In this document: in pieces, positions 53,661 through 63,975 of the stretch
Layout: each line of letters begins with the position of its first letter
How positions within the stretch are numbered: the stretch's first letter is position 1
Source of the DNA: Theocolax elegans
Lineage: Eukaryota; Arthropoda; Insecta; Hymenoptera; Cerocephalidae
Direction of reading: 5' to 3'
Assembly (NCBI GenBank): GCA_026168455.1
Contig: CM047427.1
Coordinates: 11,809,505-11,873,504, forward strand
Length of the DNA stretch: 64,000 nucleotides
Program-made: the position numbers and the translations under genes
Notes under the pieces: model-generated
The model's database searches: none
The model's input: only the letters and a program-made list of their open reading frames with translations
Told to the model about the DNA's origin: nothing

Positions 53661-55561
53661 CCTTTAAGAATAATTAAGAATTATTAATGAAAGATTTTAT
53701 TCAATTCTGTAAATTATAATTATTAGTTGTTTATTTAAATACTTTCAAAGTTAATTATTTTTTTACACAAAGAATTTTTTTTTCCTTTTAACCCACACTT
53801 TTATACACCCGCAAAAAACTCCGTTAATTACTCAATCAATTGTGAATTTGGTACGATCCCACTTTGAGTAATTAACGATATTTCCATTTCTTTTTCACCT
53901 CAACCCAGCTCTCTGCCCTAAATTAGCATATTAAAAAAATCCACGATCTCGTTTTAAATATATTACGCGCGCGTTATACACTTGATTAGCCAATTACAAA
54001 AAAAAAAATGATATGCATATATGTATGCTAATGTAAATTTTTTAAATAGTCGGAGATGAAAAAAAAAAGATATTCCGTCTTCCGTCGGTGTTCCTTCGAC
54101 AGACTGAAAGTATTCGTGAATGTTCTTGCATAATAAAGAAAAAAAAACAATTTTTAAATAACACATTATATGTCATTCTGTCAAATTCTAAACACTATAC
54201 ATGTTTCTATATATGTGTATGTATACAATTTTTTATTAATTTTCTCATTCGAGGTATATATAAAACGTGCAATTTCTTTTTTTTAATGAATTCAACCCAC
54301 CGATAAAAGACGACTTATATACGTGTAGCCAAAAACAAAATTTCGAGCGAAGAAAAAAATAACAAGGGCTGAGGCATCGATTGCAACCTCGGACGCACTT
54401 AATTATAACAAAAAAAACTATATAAATAATGTACCTACACGAAGAGAATATATATGTGTATATATATATTATGTACACACATATATATATATTACGTATA
54501 CTACTCGAATGTCTTCCTTCCTTCGGCGTCAAAGAGATTTTTATCGCATCTCTCGTAAGAAACAGTCAAAATAATATTAATAATTAATAAAAGGAAAAAA
54601 ACCATAGAAAAAAAAAAGATAAATAAATAAACGATGTTCGACATGATCGTGTGTGTATATTCTGTGATTTTTCGTCATTTAAATGTGTGCCCAAAAAGGA
54701 ACGATAAACCCGTGCGAACGTTGAATTCTTAATCGTTTGAATGTCTTTTACAAGTTCTTTGTGTGCGAAAAGTGCAAACGGAAATTATCTACTATGTTTT
54801 TCTTCTTCTTCGGGTATAATTTTCGTTTCACTTTTGCACATGTGCGCGTGCACGAGCTGTGTGTATCTATTAACTGTCAGTTTTTTCACAACTCGTTTTA
54901 AAACGATAAATGCGACGACGCGAATTTGCTCTTGAAAATTTCGCGCTATTGATCGTTCGATCAACATTTTCAAGAGTAATATTCAGATCGACTACGCTGC
55001 CGACAAATTCACCAACGATTGTAAAGCGTCTTTCTAATCTTATGAAATTTCGATAAGGAAAATATGTGTGTACATCTCGAAATTTTGTAAGCTTCGTAAC
55101 TACACCTGTTTGTGTCTTGTGTGCACTCGAAATAAAATAAATAATATCCGCAGGCTCGTTACAAAATTAAAAAAAAAAAGAAAAAAAAAGAAAAAAGAAG
55201 ACAATGCGGATTGCAATAAAGGAAAAAGAAATACGACGATTTCGCTATACGTTGTTCTTTTTTTGTGTATATGAAAAAGAAAATAACGACGAATTCTACA
55301 ATATCAAAGTTCCATTGTACCTTGACTACTTATGGACTCACCAAATAAATGTTTCTATTGCAATTTTTTGTGGTTATATTTTACACTTTTTTATACAATG
55401 TAAGTATCTATTTACAATACAACTTATTTTAGTGATAATGATTTAACAATGATATATAAATATATATATATATATATACGTATGAGTTTTGTATAAAAAT
55501 ATATTCAAGGCAACTAAATATCAAACAATTTTTTTTCTATTGTGTACTCAATTTTCATACA

Positions 55562-55567
55562 TTTATT
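55562..55567 (-). terminator. Poly(A) signal of GPATCH1
   Basis: AATAAA on the minus strand, about 130 nt beyond the GPATCH1 stop codon. Confidence 0.6.
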
Positions 55568-55696
55568 ATAAATTTAATAAATCATTACTGGCAAAGGTAA
55601 AATTAATTTCATAGAAAGAATCTGTACATTTTAAGCAAATGCTAATATATTACAATTTTTTTAATAATTTACAACGCTTATAGACTAAAGTTACGT

Positions 55697-58600
55697 TTAA
55701 TGTTTCTTTTCTTTCTTCGACTTTTTTCTACTTTTACTTCGCGAACGTTCTTTGTGCTTATGCTTTTTCTTTTCTTTCTTCGACTTTTTCTTATCCCTTG
55801 ACTTCTCAACCCAAATCTCATCCTCGACCTTTTTCGACAAACCCGAAAATATTGGCTTTTGGCTGGAAGGATCGTTCGTTTGCGGGGGCAGTTTAGGAAG
55901 TGCTGGTCCGTAAACATCGGGTGGCAAATCTTCCTCATCCGTTTGAACTTTAAAGTCTTCCTCGTCGTTCTTGGATGTATTTGGTTTTTCTTCGGTACGA
56001 TACGATTTCTCTTCGGTCGTTTCTTTAAGAGTTTCCATTTTTTCTGGCCGTTTTAACAAACTGTCGAAATCCAGTTTGGCAAAAATACCTCTAGGTGGTG
56101 ACGTGTTTCGTTGAACGTTGAGCGCGGCTGCACTTTTGCCAATAAGCGCGGCTTTTAATTTCTCGTCGTCGATCGATTTTGATTCTTCAGTTTCGGATTC
56201 GGATTCATCGCTGCTACTCAAAAATATCGATTTATAAAGATCTTTTTTCTCTTGAATATTTGTTGCTGTTGTAGGTTCTTCTGCTTCTTCTTCAAGTTCG
56301 GTTTCAATTTCTTTACTTTTGTTGCCTTCTGTACTTGTTTTGAATACTTTTTGGTAAGCTTTTTCAAATGCTTTTTCCTTTTCCGATACAACTTTTGATT
56401 CTTCAGGACTCTGCAGAGCTTCTTCTGAATCCTTTTCTACCTTTATTTTTGGTACATACGAGAAATTTGATGTAGATGGTGTTGGTTCACAGTCGTATTC
56501 TAAATTCTTTCCTTTTTCAAAATGAGCCACTTCGTTCCAAGAGAGAGAATCAAATATCGAATACTTTTTCTTTTTCTTTTGATCATCTGCAACACCAACT
56601 AAAGGTTCAGCAATATTGAATCTTACACATACCAATTTTGCTGGTTTCCATTCAACAATTGTTCTTGTGAGACAACCAAATTGTTTCATTTTTGCAGCAG
56701 CTATCAGTCTATTTTCTGTACTTAAATTTTGTAAGTCTACCCCTTTTAAATTATCCTCCTTTTTCTTTTCATTCTTTTCTGTTTCAGTTCTCGAAGAACT
56801 ATCAATCTTTTCAGATAATCTAGCTGCTTTCTCAAATTCTGCAAACTCTTGATCTCTCTCCCATTCTGTCATAGATAAAGGTTGAACAGTTGGGAACTTT
56901 AATTTTCTTTCGCTTTCCGAAAAGTTTAAAAACTGTTCGAAGCGGCGCTGTTTATCCAAATCAGAGAACGAAGGTTTTACTAATATTGTTTCTTCACTGG
57001 AAATATTTTCTTCAACTTGATTTGAAAAAGAACTTGCATCCTGTAAAGTTCCTTGAATTTTTGGATCTGTGCCAATTGTCTCACCTCTTACAAATTGCGT
57101 CGAGGATAGTTTATCTAGCCAAGACATGGCAGTTTTTTTAATCTTAGTTTGTTCTAATTTTTGTCTTTCGGCTGTTTGTTCTCGTCCATGTAGATTTAAA
57201 GTACGAGTAATCAATTGTGCAGCCACACTTGTATTTTTTTTTGCTGTTGTTGTCGAATCAATGATACTTGGTCTGTCATCATTAATAATTTTAGCTCTAC
57301 TTTCCGCATTCATTTGATGCCTAAAACAATATGCAGAATATGAATAAAATTTTCGTAAAATTTTTTAATTAACAATGGAATTTTGCACAATACATACCTC
57401 TTTGGTAAGTCATCAACTTTTTCTATCGGAGAAAATCTACTCTTCTTAACTTTATGTACAGGTTTAAAATCTTTGGGTAATGTAGGTGCTGCAAAAACTT
57501 TTTTCTGCGGAAATTTTTCCTTTGCAGATACAAAACCTTCAATTTGACCTGTATTTGGTTTCTCTTCTTTTGACCATCTGCTTTTGGATTTACGCTCTGG
57601 ACCAAGAGTAAAGTCATAACTAGACATATCCTCTCTAGCGTAGATATCATCATCTTCTGCTTCAAATGCCCCTACACCAAAAGCTTGACCTTTAATAGAC
57701 AACTTTTTATTTTTATCTTTTACACTAAAAGTAGGAGCATCAAAAAGATTAATATGTTGGCTAAGAATTGGACGACGATCCAAACCACTGTATCCAATAC
57801 CAAAATAATTATCTTTTGGATTGCATCTACAATAAATCATGTCATTATTTATTTATAATAAATATATATTGCATAATAATTAATTATAAGGTAATATAAT
57901 TTTACCTAAATGGCTCGTAGTCATCAGGCGCAAAAGTGATATTTGCATATTCATCATCAGACAAATCGGATTCACTTTCACTTTGTTTATTTTCCTGACT
58001 AGGTAAAGCACAGCCATAAATTTTAATTTTTTGATTTTGTTGTTTTTTCAGTTTTTTTTCTCGTTTTGTTAGTCTTGGTCCAACACCTTGACCTGGTTTC
58101 CATCCCATTTTCATAAGAAGTGTTACTCCAACTCTTTCTCTACATTAAATAATTTATAATACAAAATTGATTTCTAATAGTTTAATTTATTAAATATAAT
58201 TTAACTATATATATATTAAAATATTTCTTTACCTTACTGGTTTAAGAAGATCCTTTAAAACTGGAACTCCAGGGATTGGTCCAGTACTGTCATTTTTACT
58301 GCGTTCTCGTTTTGTACCTTTATTAGATGCATTAGTATATCCCTGAGTAGCACGAATTCCAGTTGGTGCAAAACCAAATTCTCCAGTATCCTCTTCGTCC
58401 ATAAAATCTTCTGGACATTGTGCGACATTACTGGCTTTATTACTCCTGGTAGATTTGAATTGTTGAGGTCTCCAACCATCTCTAGTACCAACTGTATTAA
58501 AATATCCAGCTGAAAATCCACCTGTAAAAGCTCCATGAAATCTACGTCTACCTTGAGCATCGTACGCAAATTGTTCTTCAATAGTTGCAGGTTTCTTTCT

Positions 58601-59232
58601 AGGGAGATTGTCTGTAAAATAATATATAATACTATTTATTATTGCTTAATTATTTCTTTATTGTATTTTCTAATCTAATAACATCAATTAATATTTAATA
58701 ATGAAGTCACATACTCCAACAATGATTATATTTGATCCTAATATTCACAGTTTATAAAATTTATTTTTTAAAATGAAATAATGAAATAAATAAAGGCTAT
58801 AAAGACAATTTTTAATTATGGATAATAAAGAGAAGCACATCAGTTTTACAATAGATAATTTTTTATAGTCTGAAAAGAATAGAGGAATTTCATTAAATCA
58901 TTGCCAAATAAGCAAAGACTCTGGTTTTATTTATCCTTATTAAAAAAATAGTCTCAATGTGAACAATGAAAAATTTGTCTCACAACACCAAAATACTGTA
59001 ATGGCAAATTAAAATATATATAAAAAATGTAACCAAAAATGTGATAGACGTAATAATTAACACTTTTTATTATTTACAAGACTGTAGGTATGTCTATATT
59101 ATCAAAAGCACAATCCATGAAAATTAAAGCCTTGGAATAAAATAAAAATATTTTTGTTTATATAAACAAACCTTCGTCCAAGGGTTCAAGTGCATTGCCA
59201 TAAGTAACAAAATCATCTTCGCTATCGCTCAT
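55697..59232 (-). CDS. GPATCH1, G-patch domain spliceosomal protein
   Basis: Five exons: 59172-59232, 58233-58611, 57906-58139, 57398-57826 and 55697-57320, with consistent phases; 908 aa against 931 in human. The N-terminus MSDSEDDFVTYGNALEPLDE and RRRFHGAFTGGFSAGYFNTV is diagnostic. The G-patch (about residues 150-190) has LLMKMGWKPGQGVGPR, followed by KIYGCALP. Further conserved blocks are GQAFGVGAFEAEDDDIYA, SMTEWERD (~517) and FGCLTRTIVEWKPAKL (~580). The acidic, Ser-rich middle and a Lys/Arg/Ser tail are likely disordered. In other species GPATCH1 activates the helicase DHX35 in late spliceosomes; its nuclear role here is inferred from orthology. Shares a promoter with Orc1. Confidence 0.96.
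58612..59171 (-). other. GPATCH1 intron 1
   Basis: A 560-nt AT-rich intron. I looked for C/D and H/ACA snoRNA signatures on the minus strand and saw none convincing. Confidence 0.6.
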
Positions 59233-59524
59233 ATTTTGTTCTCTTTATTGCTCTACTTAATTACATGCGACGTACAATTATACTACATAAATATAATAAA
59301 ACTAATGTTCAAAAATTGTAGATATTTTATACATCGTATCGATGTATAACACTTTTCAGGTTATGTATCAAACTCACTTCTGATTGGCTATTTACAAACT
59401 GTGCGCAATCGACAAATGCGCATGTTAATTTTTACAGTCGTCGCGAGGTCGCGACTCGTGAGGTGAACGGATAGCAGCTGAATAGCTGATGAATAGAGAG
59501 AATCATTTCCGTTTCCCGCTAAAA
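59233..59524. promoter_or_regulatory. Divergent promoter between GPATCH1 and Orc1
   Basis: The ATG of GPATCH1 and the 5' UTR exon of Orc1 lie less than 300 bp apart in opposite directions. The segment has TATCGATG at 59337-59344 (one base off the insect DRE, TATCGATA), an inverted CCAAT box ATTGG near 59384, two TCGCGA hexamers at 59441-59446 and 59449-59454, and TGCGCA-like motifs around 59402-59420. It lacks a TATA box for Orc1. DRE sites are known to drive replication genes in Drosophila; use here is inferred. Confidence 0.7.
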
Positions 59525-59890
59525 ATGATCCATCTGCAAATAAGAGACGGCGAGTGGTCGGTGAGTTAATTCATTAATTGTATGGATAAAAAATATCGTT
59601 AGATTCGCTTAAATATTAAATTTAATATACAGATATTATAAAAATATTAATCTGCTATCGTTAAGTTTTTTATTTTTCTCTCTTATTATCTTGTTCGTTC
59701 AGATGCGCTTACGTTTACTAACCACGTGGCCGCCTAACGTTTTGTACACATTTTTCGTTTAGAAATAACATTCTTTTTTTTTAAATGACAATATTTATAA
59801 AAATCGTTAAAAAATATATAAATTCATTACTCTAATATATTTCAGCTAGATCAAAATGTCTATGGACAGGAAATTAAGGACAAGGGATAA
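59525..59890 (+). promoter_or_regulatory. Upstream ORF overlapping the Orc1 start
   Basis: A 5' UTR exon ends at 59560 (donor GTGAGT) and joins 59846 (acceptor TTTCAG). An ATG at 59525 opens a 26-codon frame. It crosses the splice junction, overlaps the Orc1 ATG in another frame and stops at 59888-59890. If the 5' UTR starts upstream of 59525, this uORF would reduce Orc1 translation. The intron also contains CACGTG at 59723-59728. Confidence 0.45.
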
Positions 59891-62399
59891 TAAAGAACAT
59901 GAAGATAAGACTGGTAAATTAATTAATTATTTGTTTAAATTGTTTTTATTTTTGTGCACATGTATATATTCATTTAAATATGATTTTGTAGAATTTAATT
60001 CGTTAAGAACAAGACGAAATTCGAAACATGTAGATTTATATGGCACACCTACAAGTAAATTTGTAAGTAAAAGGAATTTAAATCCGCAAGATATATCTGC
60101 AGCAATTAATTCTTCCGAGGATGAATTTGAAATTCCAAAAGGTGAGTTACAGAAACAATGATCAAAATTTAAGGAAAAACATAAATGCAATATCTATTTT
60201 ATTGTTTGCAAATAAAAATTGATTATTATATTATAGCTAAAATTACGACTAGAAAATCAAATGCTTATACACCAAGTAAAAGCGGAAGAGTAAAAAGGAA
60301 TGTTTCTATTAAATCTCTCAATGAAGATGATTTGTTTAAAGAACAGGAGGAAGCAGCAAAAGCAGCATGTTCTACACCTAAGAAACTTAAGAATCATATT
60401 TATGAACACCAATCACTTTCTACATATATATATAATACACCTAAGCAACAAAAGATAACAAATACACCAAAGAAGAGCTTGAAGTCAGTTTCTAGTACAC
60501 CAAATCATGTAAGAACTTTACATATAGAAGATTCACCTGCTACTGCCATATCAAAATTACGAATCAATGGTACACCTGCACGCAGATCGATTCTTAGAAA
60601 TCATCCAATATCAAAAGAGAATGACTCTGCAATTGGAAATACACCTAGAAGTACTCGTCGTTTGACTTTAAATATTAAAGATGAAAAAGTACGTAAAAGT
60701 CCGAGAAAACGACCTGCTACACCCGAAGATATAAAAGATGCTGATTATGTTATGGATCAAGATCAGGAAAGTGATGATTCATATGAAAGCGAAAACACTG
60801 AAGAAGACAGCGAGTCTGAATTTGTAAGTACTGATGAAGATAATGATGATATAATAAAAAAAAAGTTGAAAACTCCAAGAAAATCTTTAAAGAGTAGCTT
60901 AAAGACTCCATCAAAAAAATTACTAACTCCAAAAGTTCATGAAAGAATTGCAAGCATTGCAAAACCGTCTACACCATTACAGGAAGCACGTTTGAAGCTT
61001 CATGTAAGTGTACTTCCAAAGTCATTGCCATGCAGAGAAGAACAATTTAACGATATATATACTTTCTTACATGCAAGATTATCCGATTGTAGTGGAGGGT
61101 ACATATTCATTTCATTGAATAATTTTATCTTGTTCAATTTTAAGACAAATATTTATGCATTTTATTTTTGTTTAGTTGCATCTATGTAAGTGGAGTACCT
61201 GGAACAGGCAAAACTGCTACAGTTAATGAAGTAATACGTTGTTTAAAGAAGTCAATGAATGCAGGAAAGCTTAATGCATTCGAATTTGTAGATATTAATG
61301 GAATGAAATTGTCTGAACCTAGACAAGCTTATGTGCAAATTTGGAAACAGTTAACAGGAAATACTGTTTCTTGGGAACAAGCTCAAAAGTCACTTCTCGA
61401 TAGATTTACTAAAAATAAATACAAAAAGGGTATGACACTATTACTTGTAGATGAGGTAATTATTTATCATCTATTAGGTACTTCAAAATCTTGTTTCATC
61501 TAAATAAATAAAATAATCCATTTTTCTTTTTACAGTTGGATCTTTTATGCACAAAACGACAAGATGTTGTGTATAATCTGTTAGATTGGCCAAGTAAAGC
61601 TGGAGCAAAGTTAGTTGTAATTACAATAGCAAATACAATGGATCTTCCTGAACGAATTTTGATGGGTAAAGTCACGTCGCGTTTGGGTTTGACTAGATTA
61701 ACATTTCCACCTTATAATTATAAACAACTGGAAGAAATTGTGGTATCTAGATTGAAAGGCTATAATGCTTTTAGTGGTGAAACAGTACAGCTTATAGCTA
61801 GGTATTGCAAATTTATTTATTATTGCAAACAAAATATAAGAAAAAGTTTTTGCAATGACGAATTATTTTCCAGAAAAGTTGCAGCTGTTTCTGGCGATGC
61901 TAGACGAGCTCTGGATATATGTAGAAGAGCAACTGAAGTGGCAGAAACAAATAATCGTGAAATTGTTACAATGACTGATGTGCAACAAGCATTAAATGAA
62001 ATGATTGCCAGCCCTAAAATTCAAGCAATCAAACATTGTTCAGACATGGAAAAACTGTTTCTTCAAGCTGTTTGCGCAGAAGTCACTCGTACTGGAGTAG
62101 AAGAAGTAGTTTTTAAAAATGTTTATTTTGAATTCGAATCGCTTTGTACATTTGAAAGTTAGTGATTTTAACTTTATAGTTTTGTGTTTATAAAGTTATA
62201 TAAATGTAGATTTATTAAAAATTGTTTCTTATTTTTAGGAGAACCAAAACCTAATATTACTATGGCACTTGGTATATGCGCCAGGCTTGGTTCTTGGAGG
62301 TTACTTTTATGTGAACATTCAAGATTGGATATTCATCAGAGATTATTGTTGAATGTTTCAGCAGATGATGTTCATTATGCTACACAAATTAAAATCTAA
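59856..62399 (+). CDS. Orc1, origin recognition complex subunit 1
   Basis: AAA+ ATPase that binds origins within ORC and loads MCM with Cdc6. Exons 59856-59913, 59992-60141, 60237-61098, 61176-61455, 61536-61801, 61874-62157 and 62239-62399 give 686 aa. Residues 1-320 are basic, disordered and full of TP sites (STPKK, NTPKK, GTPARRS, KTPSKK), likely CDK targets. Walker A is GVPGTGKT (~363-370), Walker B LLLVDELD (~445-452), sensor 1 ITIANTMDLPER (~479-490), sensor 2 SGDARRALDICRRA (~545-558). The end, LGSWRLLLCEHSRLDIHQRL, is the winged helix. Two introns are in frame and can be mistaken for coding. No BAH domain is encoded in these exons. The start was chosen as the first ATG after the spliced 5' UTR. 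Confidence 0.96.
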
Positions 62400-62491
62400 T
62401 TTGTCTTTTATTTCATTGATCATATTAATTAGATTTTTAATGTAAGTACTTGGTATTTTAAATTTTAAATACAATATAAATTTCTTTTTCA

Positions 62492-62561
62492 ATGATGAAC
62501 ACTGCATACCACCTAAATCAAATGAGTGCTATGATTAACACTGTAGTATTTGCTAATCTGA
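62492..62561 (+). ncRNA. U24-like box C/D snoRNA copy 1 (diverged)
   Basis: Box C ATGATGA at 62492-62498 and box D CTGA at 62558-62561. The D guide GTATTTGCTAAT has an extra A compared with the other copies. The other guide is degraded to ATACCACCTAAATC and ends at ATGA. C'-like ATGATTA is kept. The D box lies 76 nt before the acceptor at 62637. It may be a pseudogene or a retargeted guide. Confidence 0.75.
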
Positions 62562-62579
62562 TGATTCTTAATAATATTA

Positions 62580-62585
62580 AATAAA
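62580..62585 (+). terminator. Possible Orc1 poly(A) signal inside the first 3' intron
   Basis: AATAAA lies ~180 nt after the Orc1 stop, inside the first snoRNA-bearing intron. Use of this site would give a short Orc1 mRNA; splicing would give the long transcript. Confidence 0.4.
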
Positions 62586-62894
62586 TGAAATTATTAAACA
62601 TAAAAATTGAAATTTAACCATACTGTACCATTTTCAGGATGCCTGTGATTGTATAAAAGTACTGTATTTGACAAGTTATAATAGTATTGAATTAGTAATT
62701 AAAAAATATTTATTTTATCAAGATCGTTAATCAAAGGTGATAATTCAAGTGCATGTTTGTTTGCTCACAATGGATCTAATATGAAATAAATTTGTAAAAA
62801 GTAAATTGTCACTTTCCTGAATCACATACTTTCTGGTAAGATATAATTTTTTTTAAATTGCATAAAAAAATATCTTTTTATATCTTTAATATCT

Positions 62895-62960
62895 ATGATG
62901 ACATATGCAACCACCAAGATCTATGAATGCCATGATTTTAAATTTGTATTTGCTATCTGA
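62895..62960 (+). ncRNA. U24-type box C/D snoRNA copy 2
   Basis: Box C ATGATGA (62895-62901), guide CAACCACCAAGATCT before the D'-like ATGA, C'-like CATGATT, guide TGTATTTGCTAT, box D CTGA (62957-62960). The guides are complementary to 28S rRNA AGATCTTGGTGG and TAGCAAATA. The fifth base from each D box would pair with the two cytosines targeted by human U24 (C2338 and C2352), which are 14 nt apart in the rRNA. The D box is 73 nt before the 3' splice site. Confidence 0.92.
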
Positions 62961-63187
62961 ATAATTACGAAACTAAATTTTATATCCATACAAGTCATAA
63001 AATGATATTACATAAAATATTTTTCTTTTGCAGGTTTTTATAATCTAAAAATCTGGTGATTAACTTATTTAAAAACAGGAAAGGAAAATTCATAGTACAG
63101 TAATTTAAATAATTTTGGCAGCAATTTGTAATCAATGTGAGTTTTATAAAATTTATTCCAATAAATTAATATTTTTCTATTTTAAAT

Positions 63188-63254
63188 ATGATGACATATA
63201 ACAGCCACCAAGATCTATGAGTGCTATGATTAAGAATCTGTATTTGCTATCTGA
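63188..63254 (+). ncRNA. U24-type box C/D snoRNA copy 3
   Basis: Box C at 63188-63194, D at 63251-63254. Guides CAGCCACCAAGATCT (one A-to-G change that still allows a G-U pair) and TGTATTTGCTAT. Located 73 nt before the acceptor at 63327. Short AAAT/ATTT terminal pairing flanks the boxes. Confidence 0.92.
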
Positions 63255-63445
63255 AAATTTCTATAAAAACACTTTAAATTTAGTTTCCTAATAAATGCAA
63301 GTATTAATATAAATTTTGAATTTTCAGTATTTGAAAGTTCACTGAAGTTTCCGATATACAAGGACCTGTATTGATGAATATCAATCTTCTTTAGATATAA
63401 TGGTAAATTATGTTTAACTATTATAATATTAATTATATTTGAAAC

Positions 63446-63511
63446 ATGATGACATAAGCAACCACCAAGATCTATGAATGCCATGATTTTATATTTGTAT
63501 TTGCTATCTGA
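63446..63511 (+). ncRNA. U24-type box C/D snoRNA copy 4
   Basis: Box C at 63446-63452, D at 63508-63511. Guides CAACCACCAAGATCT and TGTATTTGCTAT identical to copy 2; D' is ATGA. Located 82 nt before the acceptor at 63593. Flanking TAATTATA and TAATTA can pair. Confidence 0.92.
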
Positions 63512-63718
63512 TAATTATTTTAGTACTAAACAATTTGGTTACCATTTTTTTTACAAAGGTACATAAATTGATATTGTTTTTATCTTCTTTTAGACATTTC
63601 CCTAGTAAAAAAATTTCTTCTCAAATACAAGATTAATGGATTTTGAACCGTTCCTCAAAAACAAACTCTAAGGTGCGTAAATTTATATTATTATTTACTT
63701 TTTAAGAATTTTAATCAA

Positions 63719-63784
63719 ATGATGAAATTCGCAACCACCAAGATCTCTGAGTGCCGTGATTATTATTTTGTATTTGCTATCTGA
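63719..63784 (+). ncRNA. U24-type box C/D snoRNA copy 5
   Basis: Box C at 63719-63725, D at 63781-63784. This copy has a canonical D' CTGA after CAACCACCAAGATCT, and a better C' (GTGATTA). It looks the most complete. Located 78 nt before the acceptor at 63862. Confidence 0.93.
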
Positions 63785-63975
63785 AATTGTTTTTTTTAAT
63801 ATTAAAGTATAAATATGTAATACTTGTATGTCGTACTCAATAGATTTTATTTTGTTTTTCAGAATGCTCTTGCTATCCCATCGTTCAATCTATGTATTCT
63901 CATAAGAAGATTAATAAAACGTAAGTATATCAGTACAATACATTGTAAAACTGTTTTAATATTCTACAAAATTAC

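Larger units (their letters stand above)
49500..55696. other. Probable 3' UTR and intergenic region
   Basis: The start is presumably the dipeptidase 3' UTR; AATAAA occurs at 51152-51157. The region has a TG-rich microsatellite near 49560-49590 and two GC-richer open segments (50842 and 53077, listed separately). The rest is AT-rich with simple A/T runs and no recognised gene. GPATCH1 converges from the right. Confidence 0.5.

Noticed and set aside
55859..57317. Plus-strand frames inside GPATCH1 exon 5
   Set aside because: Antisense shadows; the minus-strand frame matches GPATCH1 over its whole length.
58612..59171. snoRNA in GPATCH1 intron 1
   Set aside because: ATGAT-like and CAGA-like strings exist on the minus strand, but no C/D pair with proper spacing or rRNA guide was seen.
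60185..60236. ATG and frame upstream of Orc1 exon 3
   Set aside because: Lies in the intron before the TTATAG acceptor at 60236; the frame is open only by chance.
61802..61873. In-frame insertion of ~24 residues in the Orc1 AAA+ domain
   Set aside because: It is a 72-nt intron with GTATTG donor and TTCCAG acceptor; removing it restores the sensor 2 region.
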